From: Acidobacteriota bacterium
GTDB lineage: Bacteria > Acidobacteriota > Thermoanaerobaculia > Multivoradales > J023
Length of the DNA: 64,000 bases
Assembly (NCBI GenBank): GCA_029263315.1
Contig: JAJCXR010000054.1
Location: forward strand, 248,001 to 312,000
Reading direction: 5' to 3'
The notes beneath the pieces were generated by a model. That model saw nothing but the letters and a program-made list of their open reading frames with translations. It searched no databases and was not told the origin of the DNA. Below, piece by piece: positions 26,802 through 36,100 of this stretch (the first letter of the stretch is position 1; each line of letters starts with the position of its first letter). Position numbers and translations under genes: made by a program.

Positions 26802-28149
26802 GATAGTCCTCCTCGAAGCTCGAGCACCAAACGCCGGCCGCCATCTCCGTCCACTCGACGGCGACCTCCGTTCCTTCACAGCGCACCGTCGGCGGCCGGG
26901 ACTCGTTGGAGCGGAGGCCGAAGCTGTGGCCCGCCAGATCCGCCGCCGTCAGCCGCTCGAAGCGCACGCCGTCGGCTCGGAAATCGAGGACACCGTCGTC
27001 GAAGCACGCGGCGTCCCGCAATACCAGATAGTCCAGCAGCTTGGAGGTGGCCGAGATGTGCACCGATCCGTCGCCATGGCGGGCCGCCAAGTGATCGAGG
27101 GAGCGCCGGGTCGACGGCGGGATGTGGTCTTCGTCCGGCCGGCGTCCGGCCCGCTGCTTGCCCAGGTGGGTGTAGATCACCGCCGTGCCCCGCTGGGCGA
27201 TCAAACGCTCCACCATGGACGGTGCGATCACCTCGCCGAAGCCGTCGATGTCGGCCAAGGGCCAGTGGGTGTAGCGGCGGAAGATGTGAAAGCGTTGACC
27301 GTCGGCCAAGGTGTCGGCGTAGAGCTGCCGATTGATGCCCTCCTCGAAGCTGAGCAGCGGGCTCTGCAAACGACGCAGCAACGGACGTCCCAGGCGGTCG
27401 GCCCAGGCCAGGAGACGCCCCTTGGCGCCGTCGCCGTGCTGGTTTCGATACCACTCGCCACGGCCCAAGGGACGGTCCTGGCCGATGACCGTCGTCAGGT
27501 TGGAGCCTTCCCAGAGATAGCGCACCCCCGCCTGACGCACCAGGTCGAGGCTGTAGACGCAGTTGTCGTAGACCTGGCCGGAGGCGTCCTCGATGCACGG
27601 TAGCGCCCCCTTGGTATTGCGGTGCAACATGTTGCCGATGAAGTCGCTGTGATCCGTCCAGATGCGCGGGCGAGCGCCGAGCTGTCGCAGCAGATCGAGC
27701 CCCGCCTGCGCCTCCCGCCGGCTGAAGAGGCGGCTCTCGGACATGGTGTAGTCGCCCCATGTATGCATGGTGTCGTGGGGGTGGGCGTCGAGAATCTCGG
27801 GGTGCGCGGCGACGCACACCTGATCGGGGATGGCGTCGTTGTAAGCAAAAAGGAAGAAAGAATCGGCAAAGGGCAAGGCCAATTCCTGCCAAATAACCCG
27901 ATGGAGCTCCTGCCACCCGGCCAACGTCGTGTTGTCGGGATCGTTGGACAGGGTCAGCCAACAGCGATAGGGAGGCGGATAGGCCAATAGGCTCACCCCC
28001 GGCGCCAGCTGGCGTGCATCCCTCAGCTCCTGCGTCGTTCTCAAGAAGTTAGCCCTTTCCTCGAGATTTCTCGAGCCGTACCTGCCGACAGGGCATCCAT
28101 CGACGCGGGCATTCTCCCACAGCCGGGCGAGCAACGGCAGCGTCTTCAT
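26794..28149 (-). CDS. Polysaccharide deacetylase-like (NodB-fold) protein
   Basis: A 451-residue protein I cannot assign with certainty. The stretch YRCWLTLSNDPDNTT (about 65-80) resembles the first strand and Asp-containing motif of NodB-type deacetylases, and DHSDFIGNMLHRN (about 170) has His residues in a metal-site-like context. No signal peptide is visible, so a cytosolic role is likely. Position argues for glycan tailoring: it precedes a formyltransferase and a membrane glycosyltransferase in an overlapping cluster. ATG at 28149 is 48 bp from the divergent M20 peptidase start. A structural prediction would settle the fold. Confidence 0.5.
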   Translation of the reverse strand: MKTLPLLARLWENARVDGCPVGRYGSRNLEERANFLRTTQELRDARQLAPGVSLLAYPPPYRCWLTLSNDPDNTTLAGWQELHRVIWQELALPFADSFFLFAYNDAIPDQVCVAAHPEILDAHPHDTMHTWGDYTMSESRLFSRREAQAGLDLLRQLGARPRIWTDHSDFIGNMLHRNTKGALPCIEDASGQVYDNCVYSLDLVRQAGVRYLWEGSNLTTVIGQDRPLGRGEWYRNQHGDGAKGRLLAWADRLGRPLLRRLQSPLLSFEEGINRQLYADTLADGQRFHIFRRYTHWPLADIDGFGEVIAPSMVERLIAQRGTAVIYTHLGKQRAGRRPDEDHIPPSTRRSLDHLAARHGDGSVHISATSKLLDYLVLRDAACFDDGVLDFRADGVRFERLTAADLAGHSFGLRSNESRPPTVRCEGTEVAVEWTEMAAGVWCSSFEEDYHV

Positions 28150-28184
28150 TTCGGCCACCGAGCGGTGCGATGATGAGCTGCTGC

Positions 28185-28190
28185 TAAACT
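28185..28190 (+). promoter_or_regulatory. Putative -10 (TAAACT) giving a near-leaderless M20 transcript
   Basis: TAAACTCACC lies 8 bp before the ATG at 28198. A start of transcription about 7 bp downstream would coincide with the start codon. No Shine-Dalgarno sequence precedes that ATG. Confidence 0.4.
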
Positions 28191-28197
28191 CACCATC

Positions 28198-29577
28198 ATG
28201 CGCCAGCCTCTCCTCAACGTCTTTTTCTGTCTGCTCTGTGCCCTCTGCTGGGGGGCACCTCCGGTCCTCTCCCAACCCCCTGATCAAGGTGGAGCGGAGG
28301 CCGTCGGCTGGTTGCGCGACTATATCCAAATCGCCACCGTCAATCCGCCGGGCAACGAGGAGGAAGGGGCCCACTACCTGGCGGCCATCCTCGCTGCGGA
28401 GGGGCTGAGCCCCGAGCTACTCACCAGCCCCGACGGTCGCACCAGCCTTTACGCCCGTCGCGTCTCCCCCACCAGCGAGGGTCGCGCCCTGGTGTTGATG
28501 CACCACATCGATGTCGTCACCACCAACGACGACTGGCGAGTCCCGCCATTTTCCGGCCGCCTCCATCAGGGCCGCATTTGGGGACGCGGCGCCCTCGACA
28601 TCAAGGGTCTTGGCATTGCCCAACTGGCCACCTTGGTGGATTTCGAGCGCCGTCAAATCGATCCGGGCATCGACCTCATCTACCTGGCGGTGGCCGATGA
28701 AGAGGCCGGTGGACGCTCCGGCGCCGGCTGGTTGCTCGACAGCCAACCGCAGCTCTTCGAGGGTGTCGTCGGGGTGCTCAACGAGGGGGGCTCCAACCGC
28801 GTGGTCAATGACCGCCTGGTGTGGTGGGGCATCGAGGTGGTGCAGAAGCGCCCCCTGTGGTTGAAGGTCACCAGCCAGGGGCGGGGCGGCCATGCCTCCG
28901 GGCTCAACCCCGGCAGCGCCACCCACCGCCTCATCCTCGCCCTGGCCCGGTTGGTGGAGGAACCCCTGCGCTACCGGGTCAGCGACGCCGCCCGCATCTA
29001 CTTTCGCGGTCTGGCGAAGCTGGATAACAGCCCCGACCACCTCTACCATCACCTCGACGAAGTCATCCAACCCGACGGCCCCACCCGTCCCCTGGCACCC
29101 GGCGTCCCGGCCTATTTCGTCGACACGTTACAAGTCACCGAGCTCGACAACGGCCGGGGCAGCAACGTCATCGCCTCCCAGGCCAGCGCCCGCATCGACA
29201 TCCGTCTGCTACCCGACACCGACGGCGACGCCTACCTCGAACATGTGCGCCAGCTCCTCGGACCCGACATCGACGTCGAAGTGGTGCTCGACGCCCCCTT
29301 GGCCGACCCGTCCCCCACCGACCACCCCGTCTACCGAGCCCTGGAATCCACCCTCAGCGTGCGCGGCCCAGTCACCCCCACCTTCATGACCGGCACCACC
29401 GACTCCCGCTTTTTCCGTCAGCGGGGCATCGCCGCCTACGGCTTTTCTCCCTTTGCCCTTAACGCCGACCAACAACGCGGCATCCACGCCGTCGACGAGT
29501 CCATTCCCGTCGATGGTTTCCTGCGGGGCATCGAGATGTTGAAGCGGGTGGTGATGGCCTGTGGAGAATTGCGATAA
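28198..29577 (+). CDS. Exported M20/M28-type metallopeptidase
   Basis: A 459-residue protein with an N-terminal signal peptide (about 1-25). Metal-binding motifs of the M20 family are present: HHIDVV near residue 101 (metal His, general Asp), GRGALDIKG near 130 (bridging Asp) and ADEEAGG near 162 (catalytic Glu-Glu). The lid domain follows, with a final His near the C-terminus (GIHAVDE). It should remove acyl groups or amino acids from peptides or N-acyl amino acids in the periplasm. The substrate is unknown. Divergent from the NodB-like gene; the transcript may be leaderless. Confidence 0.88.
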   Translation: MRQPLLNVFFCLLCALCWGAPPVLSQPPDQGGAEAVGWLRDYIQIATVNPPGNEEEGAHYLAAILAAEGLSPELLTSPDGRTSLYARRVSPTSEGRALVLMHHIDVVTTNDDWRVPPFSGRLHQGRIWGRGALDIKGLGIAQLATLVDFERRQIDPGIDLIYLAVADEEAGGRSGAGWLLDSQPQLFEGVVGVLNEGGSNRVVNDRLVWWGIEVVQKRPLWLKVTSQGRGGHASGLNPGSATHRLILALARLVEEPLRYRVSDAARIYFRGLAKLDNSPDHLYHHLDEVIQPDGPTRPLAPGVPAYFVDTLQVTELDNGRGSNVIASQASARIDIRLLPDTDGDAYLEHVRQLLGPDIDVEVVLDAPLADPSPTDHPVYRALESTLSVRGPVTPTFMTGTTDSRFFRQRGIAAYGFSPFALNADQQRGIHAVDESIPVDGFLRGIEMLKRVVMACGELR

Positions 29578-29589
29578 AATCAACGTCCT

Positions 29590-29805
29590 ATGCAAGATAG
29601 TCATTCCACAAACCGCATGGCAACGAGCAGAGTCTTCCGCAACGGAGAGATTCCTCCAGAGGACGACTGGTCGGACACAACCGTTACCGAACGTATGGAA
29701 GCCGTTTGGCAACTGACCCGACTATGCCTCGAATGGAATCGAACAGAGACCGATGAACCAAGACTTCAGAGATCTGTTAGCCGAGCTCAACGCCTACAAC
29801 GTTGA
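29590..29805 (+). CDS. Small protein, partner of a nucleotidyltransferase (module 1)
   Basis: A 71-residue, charged, helical protein containing TVTERMEAVWQLTRLCLEWN and a C-terminal EPRLQRSV stretch. I see no catalytic motifs. The product at 29972-30169 shares the pattern ER-x-A-x-x-x-R-x-x-x-(W/YG) followed by RLQR, so the two are paralogues. In each case a nucleotidyltransferase gene starts inside the last ~20 codons in another frame. That arrangement suggests translational coupling and direct partnership, as in antitoxin/toxin pairs. Function inferred only from the gene order. Confidence 0.6.
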   Translation: MQDSHSTNRMATSRVFRNGEIPPEDDWSDTTVTERMEAVWQLTRLCLEWNRTETDEPRLQRSVSRAQRLQR

Positions 29806-29956
29806 ATATCTTGTGGTCGGGGCCTATGCTTTGGCAGCGCACGGTTTTGTCCGAGCGACCAGAGATTTGGATATTTGGATTCGGCCGACCCAAGGCAATG
29901 CGCAGAGGGTGCTCAAAGCGCTTGCTGCCTTCGGCGCGCCGTTACACGCTCCCTGA
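29753..29956 (+). pseudogene. Nucleotidyltransferase N-terminal fragment (module 1)
   Basis: A 67-residue fragment that aligns with the first part of the intact copy at 30108-30575. It keeps the G-Ser/Gly motif (VGAYALAAHG) and the DLDIWI metal motif of the polymerase-beta-like nucleotidyltransferase fold. It stops after FGAPLHAP, about 90 residues short, and the next gene begins 15 bp later. The lost part was probably removed when the second module was inserted or by recombination between the modules. It is unlikely to be active. Confidence 0.7.
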
Positions 29957-29971
29957 GCGATGCGCAGAGCC

Positions 29972-30169
29972 ATGAACATGCCCAAACTAGACAAGACCGT
30001 AGTCTCGATCGGCACTCTCGACGACACCCTCGAGAGACGAGCCTATTGGCATAGTCGATCTCCCGCTGAGAGGTGGGCTGCGATGGAGCAGATGAGGCAA
30101 ATCAATTATGGAAGAGCCGCAACTACCGCCAGACTTCAAAGATTTTTTGAGATTGTTGAACGAGAGTGA
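29972..30169 (+). CDS. Small protein, partner of a nucleotidyltransferase (module 2)
   Basis: A 65-residue protein with LERRAYWHSRSPAERWAAME, then MRQINYG and TARLQR. It is the counterpart of the 29590 protein and probably helical. The start is uncertain (29960, 29972 or 29978 are in frame; I chose the middle one). The nucleotidyltransferase start lies 62 bp before its stop in a different frame, so the two are translated as a coupled pair. Confidence 0.6.
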   Translation: MNMPKLDKTVVSIGTLDDTLERRAYWHSRSPAERWAAMEQMRQINYGRAATTARLQRFFEIVERE

Positions 30170-30575
30170 GGCTCGCTACCTTCTGGTCGGCGGCTGGGCC
30201 GTCGGATATTACGGCTATCCTCGTGCGACCCACGATATGGATATTTGGATCGCTGTCGATCCAATCAATGCCAGCAAGATGGTCGAAGTGATGACAAATT
30301 TCGGGTTCGCGGCGGGAGCCGTTTCGAGCGCGGCGTTTCTTAGGACCGATTCCGTAGTGCGCTTGGGCACCCCTCCTCTGAGGCTCGAGATCCTAATGGC
30401 GATCTCAGGGGTGACCTTCGAAGAATGTTACGCAAAAGGCCTGACCGACAAGATAGATGGGGTTTCCGTAAGGATTATCCACCTCGAGGACTTGCGGACG
30501 AACAAACTGGCATCGGGGCGCCACAAAGACCTGGATGATGTCAGCAATCTCCCAGAGAAATGGCCAGTGGAGTAG
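30108..30575 (+). CDS. Polymerase-beta-like nucleotidyltransferase (DUF6036/AbiEii-like)
   Basis: A 155-residue protein of the minimal nucleotidyltransferase fold: VGGWAVGYYG (about 27-36) for nucleotide binding and HDMDIWI (about 41-47) with the two metal-binding Asp. The rest is beta-rich and ends with a helix typical of DUF6036-type proteins. Members of this broad group include toxins that nucleotidylate tRNA and housekeeping-like enzymes. Pairing with a small upstream protein suggests a toxin-antitoxin or regulatory pair, but this is inference. The start ATG lies within the upstream gene. Confidence 0.72.
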   Translation: MEEPQLPPDFKDFLRLLNESEARYLLVGGWAVGYYGYPRATHDMDIWIAVDPINASKMVEVMTNFGFAAGAVSSAAFLRTDSVVRLGTPPLRLEILMAISGVTFEECYAKGLTDKIDGVSVRIIHLEDLRTNKLASGRHKDLDDVSNLPEKWPVE

Positions 30576-30589
30576 TCGAACCCACCCTC

Positions 30590-31621
30590 TCACTCGACCC
30601 ACAACCCAGCCAACAACCCAGCCTCCGCGACGCAATGTTCCAGTAGCTCGGCCAGGCGCTCATCCCCCTCGGCCGTCAGATGGATGCCGTCTTGCATGAA
30701 GAGGCTGGCCATCTCGCCGGCTGGCAGCTCGGCGAAGGCTTGCGCGGGATCGCAGAGCGTGGCGTCCTTCTCGGCGGCCACTTGCCGCACCCGTTGGACG
30801 TATTCTTGGTGCAAGGGCACGAGGTCGTCCAAATTGCGCAACCAGCGTTGGGTGAGGTGGGACGGCTCTTGCCCACGACGGTGGGAGGTGGCGGCGGTGA
30901 TCAGGACGGGCTGGATGCCGGCCCGCCGGCTGGTATCGACCATGGCGCGCAGGTTGTCGCTGAAGTCCTCGGGCGAGACCCGGTTGGGGTAGGCGGTTTC
31001 GCGGGCCCCCCAGGCGACCACCGCTTGGGTCACCAATTGGCTGAGCCGCAGCCGGCTCCAACGGCTGGAGAACAGCCGTTTGACCCGAGCGACGTTCTTG
31101 TCTTCGATGCCAAAACCGATCCAGTGGTCGTTCCATCCGAAGTAAAGACTGACGATCTGCGGCTTCAGGGGCACCACGTCCCGCGCCAGTTGCTGGCGTC
31201 CTTGGTAGCTCGACCACCCGGCCACCGCCAGGTTGCCGTAGCGCAACGGCTGGCCGCTCCTCGCTTCGAGCCGTCGCGCCAGGGCGGCGTCGTAATGCCC
31301 GAGATGGGTGCAACTGTCCCCCAAGAAGATCCAGTGCGGACGCTCCTCCGATAGCTCGGCCAGTTCCTGGGGATAGTCCCGAGTCACCCAGTAGAGCTCG
31401 TCGTCCTCGAGGAAACCCGATGTGATCATCACCGGATCAGGACGGCCGAACTCGATGTCTTTGGGATAAAGAACGAAAGAAAAGCCGGTCAGGCGCAGCG
31501 ACAGCTCGAAGGCGACGAGCAGCAACGCCACGGTGCCGACGAGGAGCGCCAGATTGCCGAGCAGACGTCGACCCCGAGTCCGCCAGCCACCGGCTTTCTC
31601 GAGCTCCGTCCCCGAGCTCAT
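30590..31621 (-). CDS. Membrane-anchored SGNH/GDSL hydrolase
   Basis: A 343-residue protein. One N-terminal membrane helix (about 22-43) is followed by an SGNH hydrolase domain: block I FLGDSCTH with the nucleophile Ser near residue 100, block III FGWNDHW and block V DGIHLTAEG with the catalytic Asp-His pair. It probably deacetylates or de-esterifies a surface polymer on the outer face of the membrane. ATG at 31621 overlaps the stop of the preceding gene by four bases, so the upstream-extended frame is ruled out. It may act with its cotranscribed partner. Confidence 0.85.
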   Translation of the reverse strand: MSSGTELEKAGGWRTRGRRLLGNLALLVGTVALLLVAFELSLRLTGFSFVLYPKDIEFGRPDPVMITSGFLEDDELYWVTRDYPQELAELSEERPHWIFLGDSCTHLGHYDAALARRLEARSGQPLRYGNLAVAGWSSYQGRQQLARDVVPLKPQIVSLYFGWNDHWIGFGIEDKNVARVKRLFSSRWSRLRLSQLVTQAVVAWGARETAYPNRVSPEDFSDNLRAMVDTSRRAGIQPVLITAATSHRRGQEPSHLTQRWLRNLDDLVPLHQEYVQRVRQVAAEKDATLCDPAQAFAELPAGEMASLFMQDGIHLTAEGDERLAELLEHCVAEAGLLAGLWVE

Positions 31622-32238
31622 ACCTTGCCTCCCAAGACCCTGCGCAGGGCCGACGGCAACCCGGCAACTGCACCGATGGGCGTCCACACCTCCTCGCCGT
31701 CCGTCTCAGGGCTCGCCGCTTGGATCTCGATCCAGGTAGCCTCCTCCAGCGTCAGCTCCACTTCGAGACGCCCTTGCGGACCCGGCGGTCGACCGGTTTC
31801 GCTGCTCCACACGTTGAATAGGCGAATTTCCTGCTCCTCTCCGGCCGCTAGGGAATGCATAAAAACATCGTCTTCGTAGGTTGGGATGATCTGGCCGTTG
31901 AGGCGCAAACGGAAATGCAGCCACGAGGCGGTGTGGGAGCCGTCGTTGCGCAGCGTGACCCACACCTGGCACAAGGTCCCAGGGGGCGGCACCTTCGGTT
32001 CGAGACGCAGACCTGTGAGCACGATGGACGGCTCCGGCAAAGGCGTCTCGGGCTCGGAGGCGCCCACCGCCCCGGCCCACATGGCGACCATGCAGCACAC
32101 CGCGGCCGCACCGCAGGCGTTGAACCTCCACCCCCTACGGCTTCGTGCTTCCCCCAAGCGTCGTGTTCTAGAAGAGTCGGCTGAATCCACGTCGATCCCA
32201 TGCAACCCCGTGGACGGACATCGCCCCGGGTGACTCAT
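31618..32238 (-). CDS. Exported protein with a CARDB-like domain
   Basis: A 206-residue protein. A basic N-terminal region with a hydrophobic stretch (about 42-60) ends in a signal-peptide-like GASE site. The mature part has an Ig/CARDB-like pattern (GTLCQVWVTLRNDGSHTASW, LAAGEEQEIRLF), a fold often found in adhesive or scaffold proteins. It is coupled to the SGNH hydrolase gene and may bind the same surface polymer. The start (32238) is the upstream-most ATG; an internal start closer to the hydrophobic stretch is possible. Confidence 0.55.
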   Translation of the reverse strand: MSHPGRCPSTGLHGIDVDSADSSRTRRLGEARSRRGWRFNACGAAAVCCMVAMWAGAVGASEPETPLPEPSIVLTGLRLEPKVPPPGTLCQVWVTLRNDGSHTASWLHFRLRLNGQIIPTYEDDVFMHSLAAGEEQEIRLFNVWSSETGRPPGPQGRLEVELTLEEATWIEIQAASPETDGEEVWTPIGAVAGLPSALRRVLGGKV

Positions 32239-32479
32239 CCTATACCTAGGCGACCTGGTGTGTTGCCTTCGAGGCCCCCCGTGTTGGAGGGGAAGCCCCT
32301 CTGGGCGCGGCCGAGCCGGAACGGGGCCGTATCCCCGGTCACTTCCGTCAAATCACTCCAAAGACGAATAAGACGAATAGACTCTTGATACCTATCGTAT
32401 ATTGAATATCGCCAAGTACCCCACGACCCAGACTCTTGGGCATCAGCGCGGCTGGCACTGGCATCAAGGAACAAACATC

Positions 32480-32914
32480 ATGAATTACGATCGACACATC
32501 ACCATTCTATCCATCCTTTATCTTGCCAGCGGTGCACTGGTTTTGGCCGCCGCTGGCGGAGTGTCCTTGATTCTTCTGGGAAGTGGCTTCGCCGCCAACG
32601 GCGACAATGGCTTCTCCGCCAATGAGATTCTGCTCACCTGGGGTCTCGCCGCCGGTGTCGGCCTGCTCATGCTGCTATTGGCAGTTCCTGCCTTGATAGG
32701 CGGTTGGGGCTTGATGCGACGCAAGAGCTGGTCGCGCATGCTGGTTTTGGTGCTGGGATTCCTCCATCTGCTCAGCTTTCCCCTCGGCACCGCCCTCGGC
32801 GTCTACACGATTTGGTTGCTGATGCAGGAGAAGGCGGACGCCTACTTCAGCAAGACGTCCGAGGATCTGCTTTCAGCTCCCTCGGAGGACTCGATGACGG
32901 AATCGGCTCTGTAA
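32480..32914 (+). CDS. Small polytopic membrane protein
   Basis: A 144-residue protein with about three to four hydrophobic helices (about 9-37, 48-75, 82-112) and a short acidic C-terminal tail. I do not recognise the family, but the pattern is like DUF4064-type proteins. Start ATG at 32480 is preceded by AAGGA. A well-formed terminator lies 60 bp after its stop. Confidence 0.55.
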   Translation: MNYDRHITILSILYLASGALVLAAAGGVSLILLGSGFAANGDNGFSANEILLTWGLAAGVGLLMLLLAVPALIGGWGLMRRKSWSRMLVLVLGFLHLLSFPLGTALGVYTIWLLMQEKADAYFSKTSEDLLSAPSEDSMTESAL

Positions 32915-32972
32915 GTCTTGTAGATCAGTGATCGCGTCTCAACCGATCTCCCAACTCCGCTGATCTACACCT

Positions 32973-33004
32973 TGGCCCCGCTCTTCGGAGGGGGGCCATT
33001 TTTT
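32973..33004 (+). terminator. Intrinsic terminator
   Basis: The stem TGGCCCC-G-CTC, loop TTCG, GAG-G-GGGGCCA is followed directly by TTTTTT. It is a textbook Rho-independent terminator for the gene ending at 32914 and separates it from the helicase gene. Confidence 0.85.
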
Positions 33005-33144
33005 GTTGTGGGTGCACCCCTGGGGCGGTCGGCCGGCCGATCCAGAGTCTTTCGTTTGAAAAAGCCCAACTAGCTGGCAAAATGAAGTCCTGGGCACGTG
33101 ACCCACTGCCGACGCCGAGCACCACGACCCGAGACGTCTCCCCC

Positions 33145-36100
33145 ATGGCCTTCTACGCAGATCTCCACATCCACTCCAAATATTCCCGCGCCACCAGCCG
33201 CGACTGTGACTTGGAGAACCTCGCCTGGTGGGCACGGCGCAAGGGCATCACCGTGGTGGGGACCGGCGACTTCACCCACCCGGCCTGGTGGCAGGAGATC
33301 AACGACAAATTGGTGGCGGCGGAGCCGGGGCTGTTCAAGCTGCGTCCGGAAATCGAGAAAGAGATCGACCGCCGCTCCCCAGCCACTTGCCAGGGCACGG
33401 TGCGCTTCATGTTGGAGGTGGAGATCTCCACCATCTACAAGAAGGGCGACAAGACCCGCAAAGTGCACCATTTGATCTATGCCCCGGACCTGGCCACCGC
33501 CGGACGCTTCCGCGACGCCCTCGGGCGGATCGGCAACATCTCGTCCGACGGCCGCCCGATCCTCGGGCTCGACTCCCGTCACTTGCTGGAAATCACCCTC
33601 CAGAGTGGCCCCGGCGCCTATCTGGTGCCGGCCCACATCTGGACCCCGTGGTTTGCCGCCCTGGGCTCCAAGTCCGGCTTCGACTCCATCGACGACTGCT
33701 ACGGTGACTTGGCGCAGCACATCTTCGCCGTCGAGACGGGTTTGTCGTCGGACCCGCCGATGAACTGGCGGGTCTCGGCCCTCGACCGCTTCACCTTGGT
33801 GTCCAACTCCGACGCCCACTCGCCGCCCATGCTGGGCCGCGAGGCCTGCGTCTTCGAAACGGATCTCGACTACTTCGCCATGCGCCGGGCTTTGGAAACC
33901 GGCGACGATTACGGCGGAACCGTCGAATTCTTCCCCGAGGAGGGCAAATACCACCTGGACGGCCACCGCTCCTGTGGCGTCTGCCTCGAACCGGACGAAA
34001 CCCGACGTCACAACGGCCGCTGCCCGGCCTGTGGCAAACCGGTGACCGTCGGCGTCATGCATCGGGTGGAGGACTTGGCGGACCATCCCGACGGCCGCCG
34101 TCCCGGCGCGGCCTCGCCGTTCAGCTCGTTGGTGCCCTTGCCGGAGATTCTGTCGGAGATCGAGCGCGTCGGCCCCAAGTCGAAGACCGTGCAGCGACGG
34201 GTCAGCGAGATGGTCAACCGTCTCGGCCCCGAGCTCGACATCCTCAGCTCCCTGCCCTTGGAAGAGGTGGCGAAGAGCGGCGATCCGCTGTTCTCTGAGG
34301 CCATCGCTCGCCTGCGACGGGGCGAGGTCCGCCGCCAATCCGGCTACGACGGCGAATTCGGCGTCATCCGCCTCTTCGAGCCGCGGGAGGTGGACCCGCA
34401 GCTGCGCATCGCGTCGTTGTTTCCGGGGCTCGAGGCCCCAGCACCGGAAGCCCCTGCCCTGCCGGTCTTACAGACCATGGATGTCGCCGCGCCAGCTCCC
34501 GAATCGACGACGATTCCCGAGGATGCCGTGACGATGAGCCATGCCCACAGCCCGCTGCTAGCCGCCCTCGACCCTTACCAGCGACAGGCGGCGGAGCACC
34601 TGCACGGCCCGTTGCTGATCGTCGCCGGCCCCGGCACCGGCAAAACCCGCACCCTGACCCATCGCATCGCCTATCTGCTGGAGCAAGGTCAGGCCAAAGC
34701 GGATCAATGCCTGGCCTTGACCTTCACCCGCCGCGCCGCCGAGGAGATGCGTCACCGCCTGCACGGTTTGCTGCCCGGCCAAGCCCAGGACCTTCAGGTG
34801 ACCACCTTTCACGCCCTCGGTCTCGACATCCTGCGCCGGGAACACGCCAGGGTCGGCCTGAGCCCAGATTTCCGCATCCTCGATCCCGACGAGCGGGTGC
34901 AACTGGCCGCCAAGGCCAGCGGCATGCAAGGACGCAAGGCCCGCCGCCTGTTGCGGGAGGTCACCGCCGTGCGGCGGCAGCTCGCCCTGGCGGCACTCGA
35001 TGCGGACGTCGAGATGGCCGAGCCGACATCCGCCAAGGCACGGGAAGCCCACCGCTTTCTCACGGCCTATGAGGCGGCCCTCGTCGAGGCCGATGCCGTC
35101 GACTTCGCAGCCCTGTTGTTGTGGCCCATGACCTTGCTAGCCAACGACGAAGACTTGCGCCAGAGCTACCGCCAACGCTTCCGCTTCGTCTCCATCGACG
35201 AGTACCAGGACATCGACGCACCGCAGTACCAGTTGGTACGGCAGTTGGTGGCGGAGGACGGCAACCTGTGTGTCATCGGCGACCCCGATCAATCGATCTA
35301 CCGCTTCCGTGGCGCCGACGTCAGCTTTTTCCTGCGCTTCGAAAGCGATTTTCCCGGCGCCCGGAGGGTCCAACTGGAGCGCAACTACCGTTCCTCGGCG
35401 GTGATCGTCGAAACGGCGTTACAGGCCATCTCCCCCACCAGCCTGGTGCCGAATCGCCGTCTCGACGCCGTGACACCCCAGCAGAGAATGCCGGTGGTGC
35501 TGCACGCCGCCGCCAGCGAAGCGGCCGAAGCCGAGCACGTGGTGCACAACATCGAGCGTCTGCTGGGGGGCACGTCGTACTTTTCCGTCGACAGCGGCCG
35601 GGTCACCCAAGACGACGCCATGGGCTCCCTGTCCTTCGACGACTTCGCCGTCCTGTACCGTACCAACGCCCAGTCCCTCGCCGTCATGGAAGCCTTGGAA
35701 CGCTCCGGTATTCCCTACCAGCGTCGTTCCCACGACCGTCTCCTCGACCAACCCGGCGTGGCCGAGCACATGGCGGTGCTGCGTCAGCTCGGCGACGGCC
35801 CCCTGGCCCTCGAGCAAACCGCCCTCTTCCCCGAAGTCGTCAAGCTGGTGAGCGGCGATGCCCTGCGTCATCGCCTCGACTTGGCGCTGCAACAGCTACT
35901 CTCCGACGATGCCAAACACCAGGCCCACAACCTCCTGCTCCAGCGGGCCCATCGTCTGCTCAGCACCGCCACCCACGAGCATGAGGGAGATCTAGCCAGC
36001 TTCCTCGATCGCATCGCCCTGGGCCATGAAGTCGACACCTGGGATCCCCGCGCCGAGCGCGTCTCTCTGCTCACTCTGCATGCCGCTAAGGGCCTGGAGT

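Noticed and set aside
33070..34338. 422-aa minus-strand frame
   Set aside because: Antisense to the PHP domain of the helicase fusion; composition is that of a shadow.
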